Source: JAFGUF01 sp040883315 (lineage in GTDB: Bacteria; Bacillota; Clostridia; Christensenellales; UMGS416). From it: DNA of 64,000 bases. The position numbers and the translations under genes were made by a program. Below are positions 52,782 to 61,270 of this stretch, piece after piece. The DNA is taken from assembly GCA_040883315.1 (NCBI GenBank), contig JBFLKU010000006.1:1-64000 (forward strand). Reading direction: 5' to 3'. Every line of letters starts with the position of its first letter. Positions within the stretch are counted from its first letter, which is position 1. The notes under the pieces are model-generated. The model made no database searches, was not told the origin of the DNA, and saw only the letters and a program-made list of their open reading frames with translations.

Positions 52782-53142
52782 TTTATTAAGTGTTTTTAAG
52801 ATTTGTGTTTATTTAGCAGTTGCAGTAATAATTTTTCTGAAGTATAGAAACAATATAGTTGGGAAACTATCGATATTGTGGCTAATTCTAAGAATATTCA
52901 GGATTCTTTCTTATTACGTATTCATATTTATGATTAAAAAAGATGTATTTATGCAGCTGACGCAATCATTTAGAAAAGCTGCATATATTTTTAAGGTATA
53001 TGATACGGTTTTGCTTTTATTGTTAGCGGCCATTTGCATAATTGTTATTGCTAAAGTGGAGAAAGAGAAGAAAAATGAGAAACTAAAAGAAAGAGAAGAA
53101 GCAATTTTAGCAGAAGCTAAAGAAAAAGGTATTATAAAATAG
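52774..53142 (+). CDS. Hypothetical membrane protein
   Basis: 122 residues. Three hydrophobic segments (about 2-22, 30-50 and 70-92) are followed by a highly charged helix, EKEKKNEKLKEREEAILAEA, likely a cytoplasmic coiled coil. No family recognised. The start overlaps the preceding gene, so the two are coupled and may form one membrane complex. ruvC begins 33 bases after the stop but has its own promoter. Confidence 0.6.
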   Translation: MINLLSVFKICVYLAVAVIIFLKYRNNIVGKLSILWLILRIFRILSYYVFIFMIKKDVFMQLTQSFRKAAYIFKVYDTVLLLLLAAICIIVIAKVEKEKKNEKLKEREEAILAEAKEKGIIK

Positions 53143-53160
53143 ATTTTATCTTTAAAGTTA

Positions 53161-53169
53161 TGTTACAAT
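53161..53169 (+). promoter_or_regulatory. Extended -10 adjacent to ruvC start (leaderless candidate)
   Basis: TGTTACAAT (TGn-TACAAT) ends 6 bases before the ruvC ATG, and no ribosome site lies between. No clear -35 is seen. Confidence 0.45.
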
Positions 53170-53175
53170 AAGCAT

Positions 53176-53676
53176 ATGATAATACTAGGCATTGACCCGG
53201 GACTGGCCACAATTGGCTACGGCGTGATAGAAAAAGAAAACCAGAATATATCATTAATTGATTATGGTATAATATCTACTCCTGCAAAAATGCCTCTGCC
53301 CAAAAGGCTGTCTATAATATACGAGGATATTCAGGAGATAATAAACACATTTAAGCCAGACAGCATTGCATACGAAGAGCTGTTTTTCTATAGGAATGTG
53401 ACCACTGCCATAGATGTGGGGCATGCCAGAGGAGTGTGCGTGATTGCTGGGCACAATGCCCTTGGCTCTGATAAGCTGTATGAATACACGCCCATGCAGG
53501 TGAAGCAGGCGGTTTGTGGATACGGCCATGCAGACAAAGTGCAGATACAGCAGATGGTGAAGATACTGCTTAATTTGAAGGACATACCAAAGCCCGATGA
53601 TGCGGCGGATGCATTGGCAATAGCAATATGCCACGGGCAAAGCATCAGGCTGGGCGAAGGGTTTAAAATAAAATAG
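53176..53676 (+). CDS. ruvC: Holliday junction endonuclease RuvC
   Basis: Cuts Holliday junctions during recombination repair. 166 residues with all four acidic catalytic positions visible: Asp7 in LGIDPGLATIGYG, Glu in AYEELFF, and the pair in PDDAADALAIAICH. First gene of ruvC-ruvA-ruvB-queA-tgt. The start codon lacks a ribosome site and may be leaderless. Confidence 0.96.
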   Translation: MIILGIDPGLATIGYGVIEKENQNISLIDYGIISTPAKMPLPKRLSIIYEDIQEIINTFKPDSIAYEELFFYRNVTTAIDVGHARGVCVIAGHNALGSDKLYEYTPMQVKQAVCGYGHADKVQIQQMVKILLNLKDIPKPDDAADALAIAICHGQSIRLGEGFKIK

Positions 53677-53683
53677 GTGATAT

Positions 53684-54283
53684 ATGATTGATTATATTAA
53701 AGGTGAAATAGAAAGCAAAGATTCAGATATTCTGGTGGTAGAAAGTGCAAACATAGGCTATCAGCTGCATTGTTCCACGTCCACATTGGGGAGCATCGGC
53801 AAAAAGGGCGACAATGTGAAAGTATTTGTTCAGATGATAGTGCGTGAAGATTCCATGACATTGTATGGCTTTATGACAAAGCAGGAGCGAGAGATGTTTA
53901 ATAAAATAACCAGCGTATCAGGAATCGGAGCAAAGATAGCACTCAGTGTGCTATCCGCTATGACTACAGCACAGCTGGCAATAGCACTGGTCACAGAGGA
54001 CATCAGCACTATTACGAAGATAAAGGGAATTGGTGCAAAGACAGCAAAGCGAATGATACTGGAGCTGAAAGAAAAGGTAGACAACGACGAGCTGAGCGCA
54101 TCGTTTGGCGGTGCTGCAGATGCTGTGAGAACGGAAGGCAGCATAGAAAACGAGGCGATATCCGCACTGATGGCACTTGGGTTTTCATCCATCGAGGCAA
54201 GCCGTGCTGTGGCATCTGTGCAGGATGAGCATGGCACAGTGGAGCAGCTGATAACAGCAGCACTTAGGACGAGAGGCGCATAG
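53684..54283 (+). CDS. ruvA: Holliday junction helicase subunit RuvA
   Basis: Binds the four-way junction and loads RuvB for branch migration. 199 residues: OB domain (MIDYIKGEIESKDSDILVVE), two helix-hairpin-helix motifs (ITSVSGIGAKIALSVLS and ITKIKGIGAKTAKRMILELK), and a C-terminal RuvB-binding domain (EAISALMALGFSSIEA). Seven bases separate it from ruvC, three from ruvB. Confidence 0.96.
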   Translation: MIDYIKGEIESKDSDILVVESANIGYQLHCSTSTLGSIGKKGDNVKVFVQMIVREDSMTLYGFMTKQEREMFNKITSVSGIGAKIALSVLSAMTTAQLAIALVTEDISTITKIKGIGAKTAKRMILELKEKVDNDELSASFGGAADAVRTEGSIENEAISALMALGFSSIEASRAVASVQDEHGTVEQLITAALRTRGA

Positions 54284-54286
54284 CAG

Positions 54287-55318
54287 ATGATAGAAAACAG
54301 ATATATGACACCGGAAAAAAGTGAAGAAGATATTGATATAGAGGTTAGCCTTCGTCCAAGTGTTATGACGGAATACATAGGACAGGCAAAGGCAAAAAAC
54401 CAGCTGGAGATATTTATCGGTGCTGCCAAAGAGAGAAAAGAATCCTTGGATCACGTTCTTCTATACGGCCCACCAGGGCTGGGCAAAACTACGCTTTCGA
54501 ATATAATAGCAAATGAAATGGGTGTGCAGATACGTACGACATCAGGCCCTGCCATAGAGCGAACCGGAGACTTAGCAGCTATTTTGACAAACCTTGGCGA
54601 AGGCGATGTGCTGTTTATTGACGAAATACACCGGCTGAATAATTCCATAGCAGAGATTCTATACCCTGCCATGGAGGACTACAAGCTGGACATTATAATA
54701 GGGAAAGGACCTAGTGCCAGAAGCATACGACTGGATTTAAATAGGTTCACTCTGGTGGGGGCAACTACCAGAGCAGGCATGCTGACATCGCCGCTCTATG
54801 ATAGATTTGGCGTGATATGCAGGCTGGAAATGTACACTCCCGATGAGCTATCCACTATAATAAAAAGATCTGCAAAGATTCTGAGAACGCCTATATATGA
54901 AGAGGGTGCAATGGAGATAGCGCTGCGCAGCAGGGGCACACCGCGTATTGCCAATAGGCTGCTAAAGCGGGTGAGAGACTTTGCGCAGGTGAAAGCCGAC
55001 GGCACAATTACAAAGGACGTGGCGTCTGCAGGGCTGGACATGCTGGAGGTGGACAGGCTGGGGCTTGATAACGTGGACAGAAACATACTCCATGCCATCA
55101 TCAAAAAATTCGGCGGCGGTCCAGTGGGGCTGGATACATTGGCGGCGGCAACAGGCGAAGAAAACATAACCATAGAGGACGTGTATGAGCCGTATTTGCT
55201 GCAGCTTGGGTTCATCAGCAGAACGCCAAGAGGCAGGGTGGCTATGCCTGCGGCATACGAGCACCTAGGCATAAAACAAAATGAGAATAAGGATAAACAG
55301 TTAAGCTTTTTAAAATGA
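54287..55318 (+). CDS. ruvB: Holliday junction helicase motor RuvB
   Basis: The hexameric AAA+ ATPase that drives branch migration. 343 residues with SLRPSVMTEYIGQAKAK, Walker A YGPPGLGKTTLSN, Walker B LFIDEIHRLNN, sensor/arginine-finger region TLVGATTRAGMLTSPLYDRFG, and the C-terminal winged helix (LQLGFISRTPRGRVA). It overlaps queA by 4 bases. Confidence 0.97.
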   Translation: MIENRYMTPEKSEEDIDIEVSLRPSVMTEYIGQAKAKNQLEIFIGAAKERKESLDHVLLYGPPGLGKTTLSNIIANEMGVQIRTTSGPAIERTGDLAAILTNLGEGDVLFIDEIHRLNNSIAEILYPAMEDYKLDIIIGKGPSARSIRLDLNRFTLVGATTRAGMLTSPLYDRFGVICRLEMYTPDELSTIIKRSAKILRTPIYEEGAMEIALRSRGTPRIANRLLKRVRDFAQVKADGTITKDVASAGLDMLEVDRLGLDNVDRNILHAIIKKFGGGPVGLDTLAAATGEENITIEDVYEPYLLQLGFISRTPRGRVAMPAAYEHLGIKQNENKDKQLSFLK

Positions 55319-56346
55319 AAACAGAAGACTTTAAATATAATCTGCCGGAGAAGCTGATAGCACAAACCCCCCTGAAGGAAAGAGCGACTAGCCGTCTGCT
55401 GGTGCTGGACAAGGAAACAGGCAAAACAGAGCACAAGCACTTTACAGATATAATAGAATATCTGAAAGAAGGCGACGTGCTGGTGCTGAATGAAACCAAG
55501 GTGCTGCCGGCTAGGATATTCGGCAAAAATGCAGAGACAGACGGCAATATGGAGCTGCTGCTGCTGGAGCGACTGGAGGGGCAGGAGCGCACATGGGAGG
55601 TGCTTTGCCGCCCGGCGAAGAGAGCAAAAATAGGCAGGAAATTCATATTCGGTGACAACCTGATGACAGGCGAGATAGTAGCAGAATTCGACGAGGGAAT
55701 ACGCCACATAAAGCTCGAATACGAGGGCATACTGGAAGAGGTGCTGGACGAGATAGGCACTATGCCGCTGCCACCGTATATCCATGAAACGCTGGAAGAG
55801 CAGGACAGATATCAAACAGTATATGCCAAAACCACAGGCTCTGCAGCAGCCCCCACAGCAGGGCTGCATTTTACGGATGAGCTGCTGGCAAAGATAATGG
55901 ACAAGGGCATAAAAATAGTGAAGGTAACGCTGCACGTGGGGCTGGGGACATTTCGCCCGGTGAAGGTGGAGAACGTGCTGGAGCATAAGATGCACTCGGA
56001 ATACTACCACGTATCAAAGGACGCAGCAGATGCCATAAACACAGCAAAGCGAGCAGGCGGCAAAGTAGTGTGCACAGGTACCACATCAGTGCGCACGCTG
56101 GAGACTGTGACCGATGAAAGCGGCGTGGTGCATGCAGGCAGCGGGCACACAGACATATTTATATACCCCGGCTACAAATTTAAAATAGTGGATAATCTGA
56201 TAACGAATTTTCATCTGCCGGAGAGCACTCTGATAATGCTGGTGTCGGCACTGGCGGGCAAAGAAAACGTGCTGCGGGCATATGAGGAAGCCGTGGAGGA
56301 AAAGTATAGATTTTTCAGCTTCGGTGATGCCATGTATATTAAATAA
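55315..56346 (+). CDS. queA: S-adenosylmethionine:tRNA ribosyltransferase-isomerase
   Basis: Transfers and rearranges the ribosyl group of SAM onto preQ1 in tRNA to make epoxyqueuosine. 343 residues: FKYNLPEKLIAQTPLKERATSRLLVLD, VLNETKVLPARIFG, GLHFTDELL and VGLGTFRPVK are standard motifs. Cotranscribed with ruvB through a 4-base overlap; the next gene is tgt, 119 bases on. Adenine is a by-product, and SAM is consumed. Confidence 0.97.
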   Translation: MKTEDFKYNLPEKLIAQTPLKERATSRLLVLDKETGKTEHKHFTDIIEYLKEGDVLVLNETKVLPARIFGKNAETDGNMELLLLERLEGQERTWEVLCRPAKRAKIGRKFIFGDNLMTGEIVAEFDEGIRHIKLEYEGILEEVLDEIGTMPLPPYIHETLEEQDRYQTVYAKTTGSAAAPTAGLHFTDELLAKIMDKGIKIVKVTLHVGLGTFRPVKVENVLEHKMHSEYYHVSKDAADAINTAKRAGGKVVCTGTTSVRTLETVTDESGVVHAGSGHTDIFIYPGYKFKIVDNLITNFHLPESTLIMLVSALAGKENVLRAYEEAVEEKYRFFSFGDAMYIK

Positions 56347-56465
56347 ATTAAAAATTTATTATACGACACAATTATAAAAGCAAGACATTTATGGCGGCAC
56401 ATTGTGGCACAAGTATTTTTGAAAAAATGCTTTGATAACAATGTGTGCCTATCATAAGGAGATAT

Positions 56466-57590
56466 ATGTTTGAATATACACTAAAGAAGAAAGACCCGAA
56501 ATCCATGGCTCGCAGGGGCAGCCTGCAGACGCCCCATGGCGAAATACAAACCCCGGTTTTTATGCCGGTGGGCACACAAGCCACAGTGAAGTCTATGGAC
56601 CCCCATGAGCTGAAGGAGATAGGCTCGCAGATAATACTATCCAATACCTATCATCTATATCTTCGCCCGGGGCACGAGCTGATAAAAAAAGCAGGCGGAC
56701 TGCATAAATTCATGAACTGGGACAGACCGATTTTGACAGACAGCGGCGGCTTTCAGGTATTCAGCCTGCAGGACAATAGAAAGATAACCGAAGAGGGCGT
56801 GATGTTCCAAAGCCACATAGACGGCTCTAAGCATATGTTTACACCGGAGCTGGTGATGGAGATACAAAATGCACTAGGCTCTGATATTATTATGGCATTC
56901 GATGAATGCGCACCGTGGCCCAGCGAGCACGACTACGTGAAAAAATCGCTGGAGCGCACCACCAGATGGGCAAAGCGATGCAAGGAAGCCCATAAGAAAA
57001 CAGAAAAGCAGGCTCTATTTGGCATAGTGCAGGGCGGCGGATACGAAGACCTGCGCAGACAGAGCGCAAAGGAGCTGGTGGAGCTGGATTTCCCGGGGTA
57101 TTCCATCGGTGGGCTAAGCGTAGGCGAGCCAAAGAACATCATGTATGACATGCTGGAGATAACCACACCGCTGCTGCCGGAGAACAAGCCAAGATATCTG
57201 ATGGGCGTAGGCAGCATGGACGCACTGGTGGAGGGCGTGATGCGGGGCGTGGACATGTTTGACTGTGTGCTGCCCACACGTACAGCCAGAACAGGCACAT
57301 TCCTGACAATGAAGGGCAAGATAAACATAATGAATGCACAGTATGCAGAGGATTTATCCCCTGTGGATGAGCAATGCACATGCTATACCTGCCAAAACTA
57401 TTCCCGTGCTTATCTGCGGCATCTATTCAAGGCAAAGGAGATATTGGGGGCAAGGCTGGCAACGTGGCATAATATCCACGCATTGCATGACCTGATGGGC
57501 AAAATACGAGAATCTATAGAGCAAGATAGATTTTTAGAATTCAGAAAAGAGTTTTTCGACAACAACAGAGACTATTCAGCATATAATTAA
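56466..57590 (+). CDS. tgt: tRNA-guanine transglycosylase
   Basis: Swaps guanine-34 for preQ1 in tRNAs with GUN anticodons. 374 residues: DSGGFQVFSL, AFDECAPWPSEHDYV, QGGGYEDLR, SIGGLSVGEPK, and LPTRTARTGTF, with the Zn site in CTCYTCQNYSRAYLRHL...H. I use ATG 56466, preceded by AAGGAG. Its product is the substrate of QueA, and QueT may import the base. Confidence 0.97.
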   Translation: MFEYTLKKKDPKSMARRGSLQTPHGEIQTPVFMPVGTQATVKSMDPHELKEIGSQIILSNTYHLYLRPGHELIKKAGGLHKFMNWDRPILTDSGGFQVFSLQDNRKITEEGVMFQSHIDGSKHMFTPELVMEIQNALGSDIIMAFDECAPWPSEHDYVKKSLERTTRWAKRCKEAHKKTEKQALFGIVQGGGYEDLRRQSAKELVELDFPGYSIGGLSVGEPKNIMYDMLEITTPLLPENKPRYLMGVGSMDALVEGVMRGVDMFDCVLPTRTARTGTFLTMKGKINIMNAQYAEDLSPVDEQCTCYTCQNYSRAYLRHLFKAKEILGARLATWHNIHALHDLMGKIRESIEQDRFLEFRKEFFDNNRDYSAYN

Positions 57591-57610
57591 GACATTTGGG
57601 TTTATCAGGC

Positions 57611-57639
57611 TTGAAAAATGCCCTGTATTGTTGTATGAT
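57611..57639 (+). promoter_or_regulatory. Promoter of yajC
   Basis: TTGAAA, 17 bases, TATGAT, about 57 bases before the yajC start. Confidence 0.5.
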
Positions 57640-57695
57640 ATCTTAATAGCGAAAAGCGTAAAAAAATACATTTATATAAGAGAAAGGTGAATGAT

Positions 57696-58022
57696 ATGAT
57701 AGCATCAATAGCACTAGACGCAACTGCAGCACCAGGAACAAATCCAATAGTTAGCATTTTGTTGTTTGGCGGTTTCTTTGCAGTAATGTGGTTTATTATG
57801 ATAAGACCTCAAAAGAAGCAGCAAAAACTAAGACAGCAAATGCTGGACAACCTACAAGTGGGTGACAGAGTGACCACAATCGGCCGTTTCTACGGCACAG
57901 TAACAAAAATTAAGGACGATATTATCACAGTGAAAATCGGCCCTAATGACACAGAGCTTATGATTGAAAAGCGCGGCATTGACTCAGTTAATGAGGAAGT
58001 GGACGCTGAGAGCATGCTTTAA
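57696..58022 (+). CDS. yajC: Preprotein translocase subunit YajC
   Basis: An accessory membrane protein of the Sec translocon. 108 residues: one membrane helix (about 20-40) then RPQKKQQKLRQQMLDNLQVGDRV-type YajC core and the SH3-like GRFYGTVTKIKDD. I choose ATG 57696, with AAAGG 8 bases upstream, over the GTG at 57687 that overlaps the site. The tgt-yajC order is conserved in many bacteria; secD/secF do not follow here. Confidence 0.93.
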   Translation: MIASIALDATAAPGTNPIVSILLFGGFFAVMWFIMIRPQKKQQKLRQQMLDNLQVGDRVTTIGRFYGTVTKIKDDIITVKIGPNDTELMIEKRGIDSVNEEVDAESML

Positions 58023-58046
58023 TTAATTAAACAAAAGAAATTAAAG

Positions 58047-58072
58047 GACTATCCGAAAGGGTGGTCTTTTTT
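58047..58072 (+). terminator. Terminator of yajC
   Basis: GACTATCC-GAAA-GGGTGGTC (8 bp with two G-T pairs) then six T. Confidence 0.8.
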
Positions 58073-58153
58073 CGATATATGATATTTAATCATGATTGGC
58101 AAAAATGTTTTTAAGTTAACTTTTGAATATAAAACTTTAATTGGAGAATGCAT

Positions 58154-59377
58154 ATGACCTTAATTGTAGCAAGACTAATTGATGATAAAATAATTATTGT
58201 GGGTGATTCTAAAAGAATATATTCACATAAATGTATAGAGCATTATGATCAAAATCAGCTAACAAAGGGTATTATAAAATCAATAATTTTATCTGATTAT
58301 ATTTGTTTGAACTTCGCAGGTAATATAAAATATTTGGAACGTGCAATAGCAGAAATAAACGCAAATCAAATTATTGAAGATATAGTAAAAATATTAGAGA
58401 AAGTTAGTTATAATGCTATTAGCAAAAATGAAGAAGCACAATTTATTTTAGCTTACTACGATGGGGAATGTAAGCTATTAGAAATAAAGCACAATGAAAC
58501 AAACAAAATTAGTGCTGGCTGGGTAGGTGACTATGAAGGGTTTAGAAAATTCCAAGAGGCATCACTTTTAAATATAAATGTACAATCAGATGGTACGGAT
58601 TGTTATATAAAACTGCGCAGACTTCCAGATGATTTTACAGATAAACAGTGCGATTTATATAGCAAGATGATCGAAAGCATGTCAACAGTAATAGATGAAG
58701 ATTGTGTGGATAAGGTGGGTGGATTTGTTATACCAGTAATTTTTTCCGAAGGGAAATTCAAGTATACAAGTTATTTAAATATTTTTAGAGGACCGATAAA
58801 GGAAAATGAAATGGGTGAGAATATTAAATTTACCACTAACGAAGACGGGGGGTTCAGTGCCAATTTAGCTTCATCAATTGATAATAATATAGCAGTGTAT
58901 ATGTTCCAAGGTAAATTGGGTATAGTTTTTTGTAGAGAAATTAATGGGCTAATGTTACCTACTATTTATAATAACATTGATGAACTAGATTTTTTCTATA
59001 TAGCATTTACAAAGTATAATATTGAACCAACCTGTTTGTTGTTTTCGAGTGTTAGCAGCTATATAAAGAAGGCAGAATCAAATTTTAATATTAATGAAGA
59101 TAAAACATCTTATTTTCTTGAAAAAGCAATAAAAATGGCTGAAAAAGAATTTGAGAAAAAACATGGACAAATTGTAAGTGAAGATATGCTACAAGAATAT
59201 TGCTCAAAACTCAACAAAATTGATAGAGAAAACTACTCGAAGTGTTATTATAATTTAGGAGTTTCTCAAAGTAAATTAGGGAAAAAAGAGGATGCTATTA
59301 ATTCCATTAATAAATCTTTAAAAATAAATCCAGATTTCGAGCAAGCAAAACGAATGTTGTTTATTCTATCTAATTAG
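58154..59377 (+). CDS. Putative proteasome-like Ntn hydrolase with C-terminal TPRs
   Basis: 407 residues, no named family known to me. After removal of Met the protein would begin TLIVARLIDDKIIIVGDSKR. Thr1 and Asp17 fall exactly where HslV and proteasome beta subunits have theirs, and KSIILSDYICLNFAG (Lys41) matches the Lys33 strand of HslV after an 8-residue insertion. The C-terminal part (about 310-405) contains TPR-like helices (YYNLGVSQSKLGKKEDAINS). I use ATG 58154, with TTGGAG 7 bases upstream; the ATG at 58148 would hide the Thr. It is a lone AT-rich gene among housekeeping genes and looks acquired. Confidence 0.65.
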   Translation: MTLIVARLIDDKIIIVGDSKRIYSHKCIEHYDQNQLTKGIIKSIILSDYICLNFAGNIKYLERAIAEINANQIIEDIVKILEKVSYNAISKNEEAQFILAYYDGECKLLEIKHNETNKISAGWVGDYEGFRKFQEASLLNINVQSDGTDCYIKLRRLPDDFTDKQCDLYSKMIESMSTVIDEDCVDKVGGFVIPVIFSEGKFKYTSYLNIFRGPIKENEMGENIKFTTNEDGGFSANLASSIDNNIAVYMFQGKLGIVFCREINGLMLPTIYNNIDELDFFYIAFTKYNIEPTCLLFSSVSSYIKKAESNFNINEDKTSYFLEKAIKMAEKEFEKKHGQIVSEDMLQEYCSKLNKIDRENYSKCYYNLGVSQSKLGKKEDAINSINKSLKINPDFEQAKRMLFILSN

Positions 59378-59423
59378 ATTATTATACAATTTAGTATCAT
59401 AAAATAAGATAGTTAAAAACCAG

Positions 59424-59451
59424 TTGAAATAATCCCAATCTACTCTATAAT
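59424..59451 (+). promoter_or_regulatory. Promoter of gltX
   Basis: TTGAAA, 16 bases, TATAAT, 29 bases before the ATG. Confidence 0.6.
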
Positions 59452-59480
59452 ATATATGAGGTTTACAAACGAAAGGATTT

Positions 59481-61127
59481 ATGATGGATTATAACAAATT
59501 AGCGGACTTATTATTTCCGAATATAAAAGAAACACCCGAAGATTATGAAAAAAAATACCCAGCCAGAGATTTGCCTGCTGGCGCAATGGTGACACGACTG
59601 GCACCCAGCCCAACAGGGTTTATTCACCTAGGCAATCTATTTGGTGCAGTGGTGGACGAGAGGCTGGCAACCCAAAGCGGCGGTGTATTTATCCTGCGCA
59701 TAGAGGACACGGACGCCAAAAGAGAGGTGGAGGGTGCTGTGGAGCTGACCATCGACACCATGAAGCACTTTAACATAGAATTTGACGAAGGGGCAACAGC
59801 CGATGGCGAAACCGGCGACTATGGCCCATACAGGCAAAGACAGAGGAAAGACATCTATCAGGCATTTGCAAAGTATCTGGTGCAAAGAGGATGTGCATAC
59901 CCATGCTTCTGCACAGAAAGCGAGCTGGAGCAAATACGCGAAAAGCAGAAGGAAGCCAAGCTGGATTTTGGCTACTATGGACAGTGGGCAAAACATAGAA
60001 ATGCATCACTGGAAGATATAGAAAAAGAGCTGGCAGCAGGCACGGAATATGTTCTTCGCTTCAAAAGCGAGGGCGTGGCAGGCAAATATGTGAAGGTAGC
60101 AGACGGCATAAGGGGCGAGATAGAAGTGCCGGAGAATATTCAGGATATCGTTTTGCTGAAATCCGACGGAATACCCACCTATCACTTTGCTCATGCAGTG
60201 GACGACCACCTGATGAGGGTGACCCACGTGGTGCGTGCGGAGGAGTGGATGTCCACTCTGCCGATACACGTGCAGCTATTTGACACACTGGGCTTTGAAA
60301 GGCCTATATACTGCCACACAGCACAGCTGATGAAGGTGGACAACGGCAACAAGAGAAAGCTATCCAAGCGCAAGGACCCGGAGCTGGGGCTTGATTATTA
60401 CAGGAGCATAGGCTACACAGTGGATGCCGTGTGGGAATATCTGCTGACTATTCTTAATTCCAACTATGAGGCATGGAGAGACAAGAACCCGGATGCAGAC
60501 AGACGCGATTTTAAATTCACGCTGGATAAGATGACAAAATCCGGTACGCTTTTTGACATAATGAAGCTGAACAACATCAGCAAGGATGCCATAGCCAAAA
60601 TGACAGCAGAGCAGGTATACGATGGGCTTTTGGGCTGGGCAAAAGAATACGACGAAGAATTTTGCGATATCATATCCAATGCACAGGCAAAGACAACAGC
60701 TATACTGAACATGGGCAGAAATGCCAAAAAGCCGCGTAAGGATATCGTCACATGGAGCCAGTGCAAGGAGTTTATCAAATATTTCTACAATGAATACTTT
60801 GAGGTGGAGGATGAATATCCGGATATCCCTGCGGAGAATATCAAAAAGATACTGGTGGATTATGTGGCATCCTATAGCCATACTGACGAGAAGAACGACT
60901 GGTTTGAAAAGGTGAAGGTGATAACAGAGAGCCTGGGCTACGCCACCAACACCAAGGAATACAAGCTAGACCCGGATAAATTCGGCGGCAGCATAATTGA
61001 GGTGACCACCATCATCAGGATAGCCCTGACAGGCAAGGCAAACGCACCGGACATATGGGAAATACAGCAGATACTGGGCGAAGAAGACACCATAGGGCGC
61101 ATGAACAACGCAATAAAAAAACTATAA
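59481..61127 (+). CDS. gltX: Glutamyl-tRNA synthetase
   Basis: Charges tRNA-Glu with glutamate. 548 residues, longer than the typical 480-500. TRLAPSPTGFIHLGNLFGAV carries the HIGH-equivalent HLGN, LRIEDTD follows, and KLSKRKD is the KMSKS motif. The C-terminal helical anticodon domain is extended. AAAGGA precedes the ATG. With glnS also present, this enzyme need not charge tRNA-Gln. Confidence 0.94.
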   Translation: MMDYNKLADLLFPNIKETPEDYEKKYPARDLPAGAMVTRLAPSPTGFIHLGNLFGAVVDERLATQSGGVFILRIEDTDAKREVEGAVELTIDTMKHFNIEFDEGATADGETGDYGPYRQRQRKDIYQAFAKYLVQRGCAYPCFCTESELEQIREKQKEAKLDFGYYGQWAKHRNASLEDIEKELAAGTEYVLRFKSEGVAGKYVKVADGIRGEIEVPENIQDIVLLKSDGIPTYHFAHAVDDHLMRVTHVVRAEEWMSTLPIHVQLFDTLGFERPIYCHTAQLMKVDNGNKRKLSKRKDPELGLDYYRSIGYTVDAVWEYLLTILNSNYEAWRDKNPDADRRDFKFTLDKMTKSGTLFDIMKLNNISKDAIAKMTAEQVYDGLLGWAKEYDEEFCDIISNAQAKTTAILNMGRNAKKPRKDIVTWSQCKEFIKYFYNEYFEVEDEYPDIPAENIKKILVDYVASYSHTDEKNDWFEKVKVITESLGYATNTKEYKLDPDKFGGSIIEVTTIIRIALTGKANAPDIWEIQQILGEEDTIGRMNNAIKKL

Positions 61128-61133
61128 AATACA

Positions 61134-61172
61134 GGCTGGCGGCAGATGTGCTGCCAGTCTTTCTGGTTTTTT
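61134..61172 (+). terminator. Terminator of gltX
   Basis: GGCTGGCGGCA pairs with TGCTGCCAGTC (two G-T pairs, 4-base loop), followed by T-rich sequence that runs into the next promoter. Confidence 0.75.
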
Positions 61173-61199
61173 GACGTTTTGTAATTAAATTTGTATAAT
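61171..61199 (+). promoter_or_regulatory. Promoter of the NatAB-like operon
   Basis: TTGACG, 17 bases, TATAAT, 72 bases before the ATG at 61271. Confidence 0.65.
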
Positions 61200-61270
61200 A
61201 CAATCCGGTGCAGTATACAAAACAAAAATAATATATATAATTAATATATAAAATAAGTAAGGAGTAGATT

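Noticed and set aside
54796..56010. 404-codon open frame on the minus strand
   Set aside because: Lies fully opposite ruvB and queA, which have clear family motifs; its translation is rich in Cys/His/Leu as expected from a shadow frame.
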